64,000 bases of DNA, taken from NCBI RefSeq assembly GCF_002432125.1, contig NZ_DJFS01000078.1, positions 1 through 64,000 of the forward strand. Direction: 5' to 3'. The stretch comes from Brevundimonas sp. UBA5866. Its GTDB lineage: Bacteria > Pseudomonadota > Alphaproteobacteria > Caulobacterales > Caulobacteraceae. Positions 25,618-34,656 of this stretch are shown piece after piece. The position numbers and the translations under genes are program-made. Below the pieces are notes generated by a model, which was not told where the DNA came from, made no database searches, and worked only from the letters and a program-made list of their open reading frames with translations. Within the stretch, counting starts at the first letter, position 1, and each line of letters starts with the position of its first letter.

Positions 25618-27531
25618 ATGATTACCCTGTTCCGCAACTTTTCTAAGTCGAAATGGGCTGTGGGCCTCTTCGCCCTCATTATTCTGAGCTTCGTCGTTGT
25701 CGGCGCACAGTCTGACATTTTCGCCAATCTTGGCCCGCGGCACGTCGTATCTGCCGGTGAGCGCAGCGTCGATGCTGCCCGCTTCCGTGCAGACATGGAA
25801 CGCGTCCGCGCCAATATCAGCGAGCAATCCGGCCAAACGGCTTCCTTCGACGACCTCGCGGCCCAGGGCTATGTGAACCAGTTCCTCGAAAGCCAGACGA
25901 TGCGCATGGGCTTTGCCGCATGGGCCTATAAGGCCGGCATCCGTCCGGGCAAGGACCTGATCATCGCTGAGATCCGCAAGATTCCGGCCTTCTTCAACCA
26001 GATCACCGGCCGTTTCGACCAGACGTCCTACGAGCAGGCTCTGGCGCAACAGAACATGACCCCGGCCATGCTCGAGGAAGAGCTGCGCGATCAGTTCACC
26101 TTCCAGCACTTCGGTTCGGCCATCGCTGCCGGTACGCGCCTGCCCAAGGCCTATTCGGCCCTGATGGCGGCTGCCTCGACCGAGACGCGCGATGGTGCAT
26201 GGTTCACCGTGACGCAGGCGATGGCCGGTACCGCCGGTGCGCCGACCGATGCCCAGCTGACCGCCTTCATGAAGGAAAACGAAGCCCAGCTGCGCGCTCC
26301 GGAATTCCGTCAGGTGTCGCTGGTGCTGTTCACCCCCGGTCCGAACGATCCCCGTCCGGCTGTCACCGAAGAACAGCTGCGCGAGCGTTTCGAATTCCGT
26401 AAAGACACTCTGGCCCAACCTGAAAAGCGTAACTTCGTCCTGCTGACCGTCCCGACCCTGGAAGCGGCCCGCAAGGTTGCTGCCGAGCTGCGTGCCGGCA
26501 AGCCCGCGACCGAAGTGGCCGCCGGTGTCCGCATCCAGCCTGCGCCGTATAACAACACCCCGCGCACGGCTCTGGGCGATGCCAAGATTGCCGAGGCCGT
26601 TTTCGGTATGGCCGCTGCGGGCGTCACCGATCCGGTTCAGGGCACCGTTGGCTATACCGTTGCCCAGGTCACCGCCATCCAGCCGGGCCAGGGCATGTCG
26701 TTTGAACAGGCCCGCCCGCAACTGACCCAGGAACTTCAGGCCGAAGCCGCCAAGAAGATTGCCTATGATCGCGTCAAGGCGTTTGAGGACGCCCGCACCG
26801 AAGGCAAATCGATTGCCGATGCCGTGACCGCCTCGGGTGCCCGTATCGCGCAACTGCCGCCGTTCACCCGCGACGGACTGCTGCCGAACGGTCAGCCGTA
26901 CAACCTGCCGCCTGCGATCCTGCAAACCGCCTATGCCCTGTCGAAGGGCGGCGAGTCGGACGTTATCACCGCTTCGGAAGGCGAATATTTCGCCCTGCGC
27001 GTCGATGATGTGCGCGAGTCGAAGCTGCCGGAACTGGCCGAAGTTCGTCCGATGCTGGCCCAGGCCTGGACCCAGCGCGAGAACGCCCGCCTTCTGGCCC
27101 AGAAAGCCGATGAACTGACCAGCCGCCTGCGCGCCGGTGAGGACATCACCGCCGTTGCCGCCTCGGTCAACGCAACCGTACAGGTCCGCACCAATGTGGC
27201 CTCGGACCGCGCCGCCCAGGACACATACGGCATCACCGCCTTGCGTGGCCTGTTCACCACCGCCAAGGGCCAGCCGTTCTCGAACGCTGGCGAGCAGGGC
27301 TTCGTCGTGGGTAAGGTCAACGCCATTCATCCGGCGAACCCGGCCACTGCCGCACCTCTGGTGGCTCCGATCAACCAGCAAATGACGGAGGCCTGGACGA
27401 ACGAGGCTGTCGAAACGGCCCTCAAGGCCGCCGCCGCCAAGATGAAAGCCAAGAGCGATCTGGGTGAAGCCTACCGCGCCCTGGGCGTGGAGGCTCCGGC
27501 CCCGACGGCTACCGCAGCCCCGGCGCAATAA
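25618..27531 (+). CDS. ppiD: Membrane-anchored periplasmic peptidyl-prolyl isomerase, PpiD-like
   Basis: 637 residues. A short cytoplasmic start (MITLFRNFSKSKWAVG) and one membrane helix (LFALIILSFVVVGAQ) anchor a SurA_N-type chaperone domain. A parvulin-like domain (about residues 240-360) and a C-terminal segment follow, as in PpiD. It helps outer-membrane and periplasmic proteins fold as they leave the Sec channel. The parvulin part is weakly conserved, so chaperone work may matter more than isomerase activity. Its stop overlaps the trpE start (TAATG), so it is co-transcribed with trpE. Confidence 0.87.
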   Translation: MITLFRNFSKSKWAVGLFALIILSFVVVGAQSDIFANLGPRHVVSAGERSVDAARFRADMERVRANISEQSGQTASFDDLAAQGYVNQFLESQTMRMGFAAWAYKAGIRPGKDLIIAEIRKIPAFFNQITGRFDQTSYEQALAQQNMTPAMLEEELRDQFTFQHFGSAIAAGTRLPKAYSALMAAASTETRDGAWFTVTQAMAGTAGAPTDAQLTAFMKENEAQLRAPEFRQVSLVLFTPGPNDPRPAVTEEQLRERFEFRKDTLAQPEKRNFVLLTVPTLEAARKVAAELRAGKPATEVAAGVRIQPAPYNNTPRTALGDAKIAEAVFGMAAAGVTDPVQGTVGYTVAQVTAIQPGQGMSFEQARPQLTQELQAEAAKKIAYDRVKAFEDARTEGKSIADAVTASGARIAQLPPFTRDGLLPNGQPYNLPPAILQTAYALSKGGESDVITASEGEYFALRVDDVRESKLPELAEVRPMLAQAWTQRENARLLAQKADELTSRLRAGEDITAVAASVNATVQVRTNVASDRAAQDTYGITALRGLFTTAKGQPFSNAGEQGFVVGKVNAIHPANPATAAPLVAPINQQMTEAWTNEAVETALKAAAAKMKAKSDLGEAYRALGVEAPAPTATAAPAQ

Positions 27532-29087
27532 TGCAACAGGCGGAGCGTACCGACTTTGTTACCGGACTGGCGGCTGGCAAGACCCAGCTGCTGGTCCGCC
27601 GCCTGATCAACGATCTGGAGACGCCTGTCTCGGCCTATCTCAAGGTCGCGCACGGGCGTCCCTACGCCAGCCTTCTCGAATCCGTAGAGGGCGGCGCGGT
27701 TAATGGTCGTTATTCGATCGTCACCCTCTCGCCGGACACGGTCTGGCGCTGCCTTGATGGCAAGGCGGAAATCGCCCGTGGCGATGCCATCCTCTCCGAC
27801 ACCTTCACGCCCGAAGAACTGCCCGCGCTGCAATCGCTGCGCGCGCTGATCGCGGCCAGCAAGTTCGACCTGCCCTCTGATCTGCCGCCGATGGCCGCAG
27901 GCCTGTTCGGTGTGTTCGGCTATGACATGGTGCGTCTGCTGGAGCCACTGGGTCCGGCAAATCCCGATCCGCTGAACCTGCCCGATGCCGTACTGGCACG
28001 CCCTAGCCTGATCGCCATTTTCGACTCGGTGAAGCACGAGATCGTGCTGGTGGCCGCCGCCTATGCCGACACCGCTACCGATCCCGAAGCGGCCTATGCC
28101 GCCGCCGTGGCCCGACTTGAAGAGTTCGAGGACCGCCTTCGCAGTCCGATGCCGATCCAGCGCGAGCCGCAGCCCGTCCCCGCCCCCGACTTCAAGTCGC
28201 CGGTCAGTGGCGAGGGCTATGCCGCCATGGTCGCCAAGGCCAAGGACTACATAACCGCTGGCGACATCTTCCAGGTGGTTCTGGCGCACCGTTTCTCGGC
28301 GCCGTGGTCACAGGACCCGTTCGCCTTCTATCGGGCGCTGCGTCGCGGCAACCCGTCGCCATACCTCTTCTATCTGGATTATGCGGGCTTCCAGCTGGCT
28401 GGCTCCAGCCCGGAAATCCTCGTACGACTGAAAGATGGCCGCGTGACCATCCGTCCGCTGGCCGGAACGCGCCCGCGCGGTGCCACGCCGGAACTGGACA
28501 AGCAGCTTGAGGCCGAACTGCTGGCCGATCCGAAGGAACTGGCAGAGCATCTGATGCTGCTGGATCTGGGCCGCAACGATGTGGGCCGCGTGTCCGCGCC
28601 GGGTACGGTCGAGGTGACGGAAAGCTTCGTCGTCGAACGCTATTCGCAGGTTATGCACATCGTCTCCAACGTGAACGGTCAGGCCGACCCGAAGCTGGAC
28701 GCGGTGGACACCCTGCTGGCCGCCCTGCCCGCAGGCACGCTTTCGGGCGCGCCCAAGGTTCGTGCGATGGAGATCATCGACGAGCTGGAAACCGAAAAGC
28801 GCGGCGTCGGTTACGGCGGCGGCGTGGGCTATATCTCGGCCAATGGCGAGGCGGACATCTGTATCGTCCTGCGCACCGCCATGTTCACCGACAACAAGAT
28901 CTTCGTGCAGGCCGGTGCCGGCGTTGTCGCCGACAGCGATCCGGCAGCCGAATACGCCGAGACGCTGGCGAAAGCCCGCGCCCCGATGAAGGCCGCCGAA
29001 GAGGCATGGCGATTCAGCGCAACAACCCACGCGCAACCCTTGGCAACGGCCAAGGGCGCGGCGGGATCAAGCGACGTCGCCGCTTAA
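27531..29087 (+). CDS. trpE: Anthranilate synthase component I
   Basis: 518 residues. The N-terminal LLES motif (PYASLLESVEGG) is the tryptophan feedback site. The chorismate-binding domain shows RPLAGTRPRG, LMLLDLGRNDVGRV and SGAPKVRAMEIIDELE. With TrpG it converts chorismate and glutamine to anthranilate, the first step of tryptophan synthesis. It is coupled to ppiD. No tryptophan-rich leader peptide or attenuator is visible upstream, so control may be by feedback alone. trpG follows after about 310 bp. Confidence 0.96.
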   Translation: MQQAERTDFVTGLAAGKTQLLVRRLINDLETPVSAYLKVAHGRPYASLLESVEGGAVNGRYSIVTLSPDTVWRCLDGKAEIARGDAILSDTFTPEELPALQSLRALIAASKFDLPSDLPPMAAGLFGVFGYDMVRLLEPLGPANPDPLNLPDAVLARPSLIAIFDSVKHEIVLVAAAYADTATDPEAAYAAAVARLEEFEDRLRSPMPIQREPQPVPAPDFKSPVSGEGYAAMVAKAKDYITAGDIFQVVLAHRFSAPWSQDPFAFYRALRRGNPSPYLFYLDYAGFQLAGSSPEILVRLKDGRVTIRPLAGTRPRGATPELDKQLEAELLADPKELAEHLMLLDLGRNDVGRVSAPGTVEVTESFVVERYSQVMHIVSNVNGQADPKLDAVDTLLAALPAGTLSGAPKVRAMEIIDELETEKRGVGYGGGVGYISANGEADICIVLRTAMFTDNKIFVQAGAGVVADSDPAAEYAETLAKARAPMKAAEEAWRFSATTHAQPLATAKGAAGSSDVAA

Positions 29088-29302
29088 GGCGTTCTGGTGA
29101 TGTCGGTTTGGTCCCTGCGATCCGGACCGGCATTCACCGTTCCGATCAGCAATAATCCCATAGCGGCTGCAAAGGCTGCAGCGACCAGCATGGGCGGTTT
29201 GGAGGGCGCTTCCATGCTCGATTCTTCGAGCAAACGACGCGCGTCGTGGATGGCTTCAATGATTTTCACAGCGGACTTCTTCCGATGGCGATGCTCGATC
29301 AT
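29084..29302 (-). CDS. Small membrane protein of unknown function
   Basis: 72 residues on the strand opposite to the trp genes, filling most of the gap between trpE and trpG. The start is basic and helical (KKSAVKIIEAIHDARRLLEESS), followed by one hydrophobic segment (MLVAAAFAAAMGLLLIGTV) and an Asp/Arg-rich tail. Its stop overlaps the trpE stop. No good ribosome site precedes the ATG, so expression is uncertain. I do not recognise a family. Confidence 0.5.
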   Translation of the reverse strand: MIEHRHRKKSAVKIIEAIHDARRLLEESSMEAPSKPPMLVAAAFAAAMGLLLIGTVNAGPDRRDQTDITRTP

Positions 29303-29399
29303 CGCGCGGATTGTTTAACGACCGCTTGCTTCCACCCATTCCACGGCTAAAGCTGTGCATAACAGCGACCGCCGACCTCCCGTATTGAAAAGCCTTCCC

Positions 29400-29990
29400 A
29401 TGATCCTCGTCGTCGATAACTACGACAGCTTCACCTACAACCTCGTCCACTATCTGGCGCAGCTGGGCGCCCGGACGCACGTCATCCGCAACGATGACCT
29501 GACGGTAGAGGAAGCGCTGGCGCTGAAACCCGAAGCCATCCTGCTGTCCCCCGGTCCGTGCGATCCGGACCAAGCGGGCATCTGCCTGCCCATCCTTGCC
29601 CAAGCCCCTGAAGACATGCCGATCTTCGGCGTCTGCCTCGGCCACCAGTCGATCGGTCAGGCGTTCGGCGGTCAGGTTGTGCGTGCCAAAGCCCTGATGC
29701 ACGGCAAGACCTCGCAGATCCATCACGAGGGCGGCGGCGTGTTCAAGGGCCTGCCCCAGCCGTTCACGGCCACGCGCTACCACTCGCTGGCGGTCAAGCG
29801 CGAGACCCTGCCCGACTGCCTCGAAGTCACCGCATGGACCGAGGACGGCGAGATCATGGGCCTGTCGCACAAGACGCGCCCGATCCACGGCGTTCAGTTC
29901 CACCCCGAGTCCATCGCCACGGAAAACGGTCACGACCTGATCGGCAACTTCCTCGATTTCGCCAACATCAAACGCACGGCGATGGTCTGA
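29400..29990 (+). CDS. trpG: Anthranilate synthase component II (glutamine amidotransferase)
   Basis: 196 residues from the ATG at 29400 ([19 protein letters not shown]), the standard length; an upstream in-frame start at 29355 is rejected. Nucleophile Cys in [15 protein letters not shown] and the His-Glu dyad in QFHPESI are present. It releases ammonia from glutamine for TrpE and may also serve as PabA. It leads the trpG-trpD-trpC run, with trpD starting 4 bp after its stop. Confidence 0.96.
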   Translation: MILVVDNYDSFTYNLVHYLAQLGARTHVIRNDDLTVEEALALKPEAILLSPGPCDPDQAGICLPILAQAPEDMPIFGVCLGHQSIGQAFGGQVVRAKALMHGKTSQIHHEGGGVFKGLPQPFTATRYHSLAVKRETLPDCLEVTAWTEDGEIMGLSHKTRPIHGVQFHPESIATENGHDLIGNFLDFANIKRTAMV

Positions 29991-29994
29991 GACC

Positions 29995-31026
29995 ATGGAC
30001 AGTTTCAAACCGCTTCTGGCCAAGCTGGTCGCCGGACAGGTGCTGTCCAGCGATGAGGCCCAAGACTTCTTCGCCGCCTGCCTGCGGGGCGAACCCACCC
30101 CCGCACAGGTCGCCGCCGCCGTCACCGCCCTTCGTCTGCGTGGTGAAACGGTAGAGGAAATCACCGCCTTTGCCCGCGCCATGCGCGCGGCAGCCCTGAA
30201 ACTCGACCACCCGTTCGAAGACGTGGTGGATACCTGCGGCACGGGCGGCGACGGGGCGCATACCTATAACATCTCCACCGCCGCCAGCTTCGTGCTGGCC
30301 GGTGCGGGCCTCAAGGTCGCCAAGCACGGCAACCGCGCCATGAGCTCAAAGTCCGGCTCTTCGGACGTGCTGGCCGCTCTGGGCGTGAACCTCGATGCCA
30401 CGCCCGCCCAGCAGGCCGTGTCGCTGAACGATGCCGGCATCGCCTTCCTGTTCGCCCCCACCTATCACGGGGCCATGCGCCATGTGGGTCCGGTACGAGC
30501 CGAGCTGGGCTTCCGCACCGTGTTCAACCTCTTGGGTCCGCTGTGCAATCCGGCGGGGGCCAACCGTCAGGTCATGGGCGTCTATGACCCGAACCTGCTG
30601 GAACCTCTAGTCGAGGTGCTGGGCCGTCTGGGTGCCAAGCGCGCCTGGACCGTCAACGGCAGCGGCCTTGATGAACTGACCACCACAGGCCCGACCGAGA
30701 TCGCCGAGTGGAAAGACGGTACCATCAACCGCTTCACCATCACGCCGGAAGAAGTGGGCCTGCCCCGCGCCACTCTGGCCGATATTCAAGGCGGCGATGC
30801 CGAGGTGAACGCCGCGGCCCTACGCGCCCTGCTGAACGGTCAAACCGGCCCTTACCGCGATATCGTCCTGCTGAACGCCGCCGCCGCTCTGGTGGTGTCG
30901 GATGTGGCCGATGATCTGAAATCCGGCATCGCACAGGCCGCCGCCGTCATCGACGATGGCCGCGCCCTGGCCGCACTTGACGCCCTCGTCCGCGCCTCCC
31001 ACACGCCCGTAGAGTCCGAAGCATGA
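29995..31026 (+). CDS. trpD: Anthranilate phosphoribosyltransferase
   Basis: 343 residues. The PRPP-binding motif [17 protein letters not shown] and the anthranilate-site segment [21 protein letters not shown] are intact. It joins anthranilate to PRPP, the second step of the tryptophan branch. The stop overlaps the trpC start (ATGA), so translation is coupled. Confidence 0.96.
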   Translation: MDSFKPLLAKLVAGQVLSSDEAQDFFAACLRGEPTPAQVAAAVTALRLRGETVEEITAFARAMRAAALKLDHPFEDVVDTCGTGGDGAHTYNISTAASFVLAGAGLKVAKHGNRAMSSKSGSSDVLAALGVNLDATPAQQAVSLNDAGIAFLFAPTYHGAMRHVGPVRAELGFRTVFNLLGPLCNPAGANRQVMGVYDPNLLEPLVEVLGRLGAKRAWTVNGSGLDELTTTGPTEIAEWKDGTINRFTITPEEVGLPRATLADIQGGDAEVNAAALRALLNGQTGPYRDIVLLNAAAALVVSDVADDLKSGIAQAAAVIDDGRALAALDALVRASHTPVESEA

Positions 31027-31829
31027 GCGACATCCTGAACCGCATCGCCGATTACAAGCGCGAGGAAGTCGCCGCCCGCAAGGCCTCCATCAGCCTCGAT
31101 GCACTAGAAGCCAAGGCCAAGGCCGCATCCGCCCCGCGCGGTTTCCGCGACGCGCTGGCCGCCACGGCTGCGAAAACGGGCCGCCCCGCCCTGATCGCCG
31201 AGATCAAAAAGGCCAGCCCGTCCAAAGGCCTGATCCGCCCGGACGATTTCGATCCGCCCGAATTGGCCAAGGCCTATGAGCGCGGCGGAGCGACCTGCCT
31301 GTCCGTGCTGACCGATGGCCCCAGCTTCAAGGGTGATGACAGCTATCTGGTCGCTGCCCGCGCCGCCGTGGCCCTGCCCTGCCTGCGCAAGGATTTCCTC
31401 GTTGATCCGTGGCAGGTGGCCGAGAGCCGCGCCCTAGGCGCCGACTGTATCCTGATCATCATGGACATGATCGACGACGCCCTTGCCGCTGACCTGCTGG
31501 CCGAGGCCGACCGCTTCGGCATGGACGCCCTGATCGAAACCCACGACGCGGATGAAATGGCCCGCGCCAGCGAGCTGGTGGGCGACCGCGACAATGCGCT
31601 GGTGGGCGTCAACAACCGCTCGCTGCGTACCTTCGAGGTCGATCTGGCCAACACCGAGACGTTGGCCCTGCTGGCCCCGCCCCGCGCGCTTCTGGTGGCC
31701 GAAAGCGGCATCTTCACCCCGCAAGACGTCGCCCGCGTCGCCGCCGCCAACTCCAAAGCCATCCTCGTCGGCGAAAGCCTGATGCGTCAGGCCGATGTAG
31801 AAGCGGCGACCAGGGTGTTGATTGGCTAA
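31023..31829 (+). CDS. trpC: Indole-3-glycerol-phosphate synthase
   Basis: 268 residues, a (beta/alpha)8 barrel with the catalytic lysines in [11 protein letters not shown] and [12 protein letters not shown], and the later motif [13 protein letters not shown]. It converts carboxyphenylaminodeoxyribulose phosphate to indole-glycerol phosphate. It is a single-function enzyme, not fused to TrpF. In Caulobacter the next genes are usually moaC, moeA and lexA (from memory); here an accessory islet follows, and the trpC stop overlaps that of a convergent gene. Confidence 0.96.
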   Translation: MSDILNRIADYKREEVAARKASISLDALEAKAKAASAPRGFRDALAATAAKTGRPALIAEIKKASPSKGLIRPDDFDPPELAKAYERGGATCLSVLTDGPSFKGDDSYLVAARAAVALPCLRKDFLVDPWQVAESRALGADCILIIMDMIDDALAADLLAEADRFGMDALIETHDADEMARASELVGDRDNALVGVNNRSLRTFEVDLANTETLALLAPPRALLVAESGIFTPQDVARVAAANSKAILVGESLMRQADVEAATRVLIG

Positions 31830-32527
31830 GTCACCAAAGCCCCTTCAGTAATGAAGGGGCGACATAGCTCCTCAACCTGAGCAATTGTTTGGTCTATGCT
31901 CTGTTGAATGGGGTCCGGTAGCGGCTCTCCGTCGTCGCCAACTGCTGCGACACTAAATGCAATTCGCCGCATTTCGCGGACAAACTCAGTCTCAGTTTGC
32001 GCGTGTCGAGCATCAAGGATCGCCTTACCCGCGAACCATATGCGGTTGTAAATCCGTACGATTTCATCAAATAGCTCGACCGCATTAGGGCCAAAAAGTG
32101 CGGCACACTTGAACTTTGAGGTCTCGAGTTCGTCGAACTTATGACGATGTTCCCTCATGCGTCGCATGACCCCATAGCCCGCATTTTGGACTACCTCATC
32201 TGGAACGCCATCCTCGGCAATCATTTCGCTAGCCCAAACCATTGGAGAGCGAATAAGTTGGAGAGTGAACGATATTTGATAAAAATCGTGAAGTACTTTT
32301 TCGGCTAGTTCAGCCTTCTTTTGGGCAAGCGTTGCTTTGCGCTCCAAATCAAACTTACGAGCCAGATTTTCGCGCTCAGCAATGTCACGCTTTTCTGCCA
32401 ATTGCTTATCTAGTTTGATTTTGTCTTTGTTGATTTTCAGCGCCGTGCGCGCCGAAATCCAAGCGACGATCACACCAACCACACCCGATATGATTGCCGC
32501 AAACACAACGGATTTGAGTAAATCCAT
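31826..32527 (-). CDS. Membrane-anchored coiled-coil protein, unknown function
   Basis: 233 residues. One N-terminal membrane helix ([19 protein letters not shown]) is followed by a strongly charged heptad-like helix (residues 30-80, e.g. [14 protein letters not shown]) and a mostly helical cytoplasmic domain. The ATG at 32527 has a strong GGAGGGGG site. Base composition is clearly less GC-rich than the trp genes, which suggests recent acquisition. The topology recalls small membrane proteins of accessory and defence regions, but I recognise no family. Its stop overlaps the trpC stop, and its last codons form a hairpin (31839-31860). Confidence 0.65.
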   Translation of the reverse strand: MDLLKSVVFAAIISGVVGVIVAWISARTALKINKDKIKLDKQLAEKRDIAERENLARKFDLERKATLAQKKAELAEKVLHDFYQISFTLQLIRSPMVWASEMIAEDGVPDEVVQNAGYGVMRRMREHRHKFDELETSKFKCAALFGPNAVELFDEIVRIYNRIWFAGKAILDARHAQTETEFVREMRRIAFSVAAVGDDGEPLPDPIQQSIDQTIAQVEELCRPFITEGALVT

Positions 32528-32557
32528 CGCCCCCTCCGGATTATTATTCAGTACGGC

Positions 32558-33502
32558 CTAGAGATCATCCACGATCTGCTCGGCCGCCTGCGCTTCTTCT
32601 CTCAGCCACTTCACGAACAGACGCGCAGGTTCGGACACGCTGCTGCGGCGGGTGAGGACATGGTAGGCCATGTCGGTCGTTAGCGCCCCATCCGCGAACG
32701 GCGCGACGAGGCGACCCGCCGCCAGATCGTCCGCCACGAAGGCATAGGGAGCCAGCGCCACACCCTGGCCGTGGATGGCGGCATCAATGGCCAGCGCGGT
32801 CTGGTCCACGCGGGTGCCCTGTGAGGCATCCACATCCTTGATCTTCTGCGTCTTGAACCACATCGCCCAGTCGGGGCGCGTCTCTTCCAGCTCGCTGGGG
32901 CGCAGGTGGATCAGGACGTGGTTCTTAAGGTCCGAAGGCTTCTTCAGCGCCTTTTCGCCCACCATCAACTGCGGCGCACAGACGGGGATCACATCGGCCC
33001 CGATCAGGCGTTCCGAGCGCACCCCCGCATACGGCCCACGGCCATAGCGCACGGCCACGTCCACGCGCCCGCCCGCCACATCGGCCAGCCGCATATCCGC
33101 CGACAGCCACAGCTCGACCTCGGGGTTCTGGGCCTGAAAGCGCGTGATGCGCGGCGTCAGCCATTTGGAGGCAAACGACGGCGGCACCGACACCGACAGG
33201 GCAAAGCGGCGGTCGGGGCGATACAGCAAATCCCCTGCCCGCTTCAGATAATCAAACCCGTCACGCAACAGCGGATAAAGCTCGGCCCCCAGTTCGGTCA
33301 GGGCGATCTGGCGCCCCTCGCGATAGAACAGCGGCGCGCCCGCGTGTTGTTCCAGAATGCGGATTTGCTGGCTGATGGCACCGGGCGTCACCGACAGTTC
33401 CTCGGCGGCGCGGGTGATGTTCAGGCGACGCGCGGCGGCCTCGAACGCCTTCAGCGAGTTCAGCGGCGGAATACGGCTGTCCAGCGGGCTGTACTTGGCC
33501 AT
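32558..33502 (-). CDS. LysR-family regulator, GcvA-like
   Basis: 314 residues. The N-terminal helix-turn-helix (FEAAARRLNITRAAEELSVTPGAISQQIRILEQ) and the GcvA-type effector domain with PSFASKWLTPR are typical. It starts 1 bp after the cysK stop on the same strand, so it is transcribed with cysK rather than divergently, which is unusual for a LysR regulator of its neighbour. Targets are unknown; it may sense an amino-acid-related signal. Confidence 0.85.
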   Translation of the reverse strand: MAKYSPLDSRIPPLNSLKAFEAAARRLNITRAAEELSVTPGAISQQIRILEQHAGAPLFYREGRQIALTELGAELYPLLRDGFDYLKRAGDLLYRPDRRFALSVSVPPSFASKWLTPRITRFQAQNPEVELWLSADMRLADVAGGRVDVAVRYGRGPYAGVRSERLIGADVIPVCAPQLMVGEKALKKPSDLKNHVLIHLRPSELEETRPDWAMWFKTQKIKDVDASQGTRVDQTALAIDAAIHGQGVALAPYAFVADDLAAGRLVAPFADGALTTDMAYHVLTRRSSVSEPARLFVKWLREEAQAAEQIVDDL

Positions 33503-33503
33503 C

Positions 33504-34508
33504 TCAGTTCATCCAATCCGCGGTCGGCAACCCGCGCGAACGCAGGAAGGCCGGGTCATAAAGCTTGCTGGCATAGCGTTGGCCGGGGTCGCACAGCACG
33601 GTCACGATGGTGTGGCCGGGGCCCATTTCCTTGGCCATGCGGATCGCGCCCGCGATGTTCACACCGCTGGACGCGCCAAGGCACAGGCCCTCGTCCCGAA
33701 CCAGATCGAACAGGATGGGCAGGAACTCGGCGTCCTCGATGCGATAGGCATAGTCCACCGCATCCAACCCCGTCAGGTTGCCGGTAATCCGGTTCACGCC
33801 GATGCCCTCGGTGATGGAGCTGCCCTCGCCCTTCAGCACGCCTTCCTTAAAGAAGGAATACAGCGCCGCGCCCGGCACGTCCGACAGGCCGACTTTCAGG
33901 TTCGGGTTCTTCTCTTTCAGGTACAGGGTCGTGCCGACCAGCGTACCGCCCGAACCGACCGCGCAGATAAAGCCGTCCACCTTGCCGCCCGTCTGTTCCC
34001 AGATTTCGGGGCCGGTGCCTTCATAGTGCGCCAGACGGTTCGACAGGTTGTCGAACTGGTCCGCATAGAATGCGCCGTGCGGTTCGGTTTCGTTCAGTTC
34101 TTCTGCCAGTCGGCGCGAGAAATGGACGAAGTGGTTCGGGCTGCTGAACGGGGCTGGATCGACCTCGATCAGCTTGGCGCCGTGCAGACGCACCGCCCGC
34201 TTCTTTTCCTCGGTTTGGGTGCGCGGCATCACGATCACGACCGGATGGCCCAGCGCCGCCCCGACCATGGCCAAGCCAATGCCGGTATTGCCCGCCGTGC
34301 CTTCCACGATCGTCCCGCCGGGCTTCAGCGCCCCGCTGGCCCGCGCTTTCAGGATGATGCTGAGGGCAGCCCGATCCTTGATCGACTGCCCCGCATTCAG
34401 AAACTCGGCCTTGCCATAGATGTCACACCCCGTCGCCTCCGACGCAGCCTTAAGCCGCACCAACGGGGTATTGCCAATCAGGCCCAGGACATCAGACGCG
34501 ACACGCAT
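33504..34508 (-). CDS. cysK: Cysteine synthase A-type PLP enzyme
   Basis: 334 residues of the cysteine synthase/cystathionine beta-synthase family. The PLP lysine is in NAGQSIKDRAAL, the substrate loop in EGTAGNTGIGLA, and the phosphate-binding glycine loop in VGSGGTLVGT. It makes cysteine from O-acetylserine and sulfide. The QS in place of the common GS before KDR, and the EGTAGN loop (usually EPTSGN), mark a distinct subgroup, so a different beta-substituted substrate is possible. It is the lead gene of a two-gene unit with a LysR regulator. Confidence 0.82.
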   Translation of the reverse strand: MRVASDVLGLIGNTPLVRLKAASEATGCDIYGKAEFLNAGQSIKDRAALSIILKARASGALKPGGTIVEGTAGNTGIGLAMVGAALGHPVVIVMPRTQTEEKKRAVRLHGAKLIEVDPAPFSSPNHFVHFSRRLAEELNETEPHGAFYADQFDNLSNRLAHYEGTGPEIWEQTGGKVDGFICAVGSGGTLVGTTLYLKEKNPNLKVGLSDVPGAALYSFFKEGVLKGEGSSITEGIGVNRITGNLTGLDAVDYAYRIEDAEFLPILFDLVRDEGLCLGASSGVNIAGAIRMAKEMGPGHTIVTVLCDPGQRYASKLYDPAFLRSRGLPTADWMN

Positions 34509-34656
34509 TTAGAATTCCGCACTGCAAAAGGAGCTTTGCTCCTTTTAGGCAGGTTTTAGGATTTCTAACAAGCGATGAGCATATAAATGCCGCGCCTCCC
34601 TATTGATTACACCGTTATCTAAGGTAAGTTTATTTCGAAGAAAGCGGGGGACCAAG

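Noticed and set aside
31839..31860. Hairpin CCCCTTCA-TGAAGGGG after trpC
   Set aside because: It lies inside the last codons of the convergent gene and has no proper T-run on the plus strand. It is at most a weak terminator.
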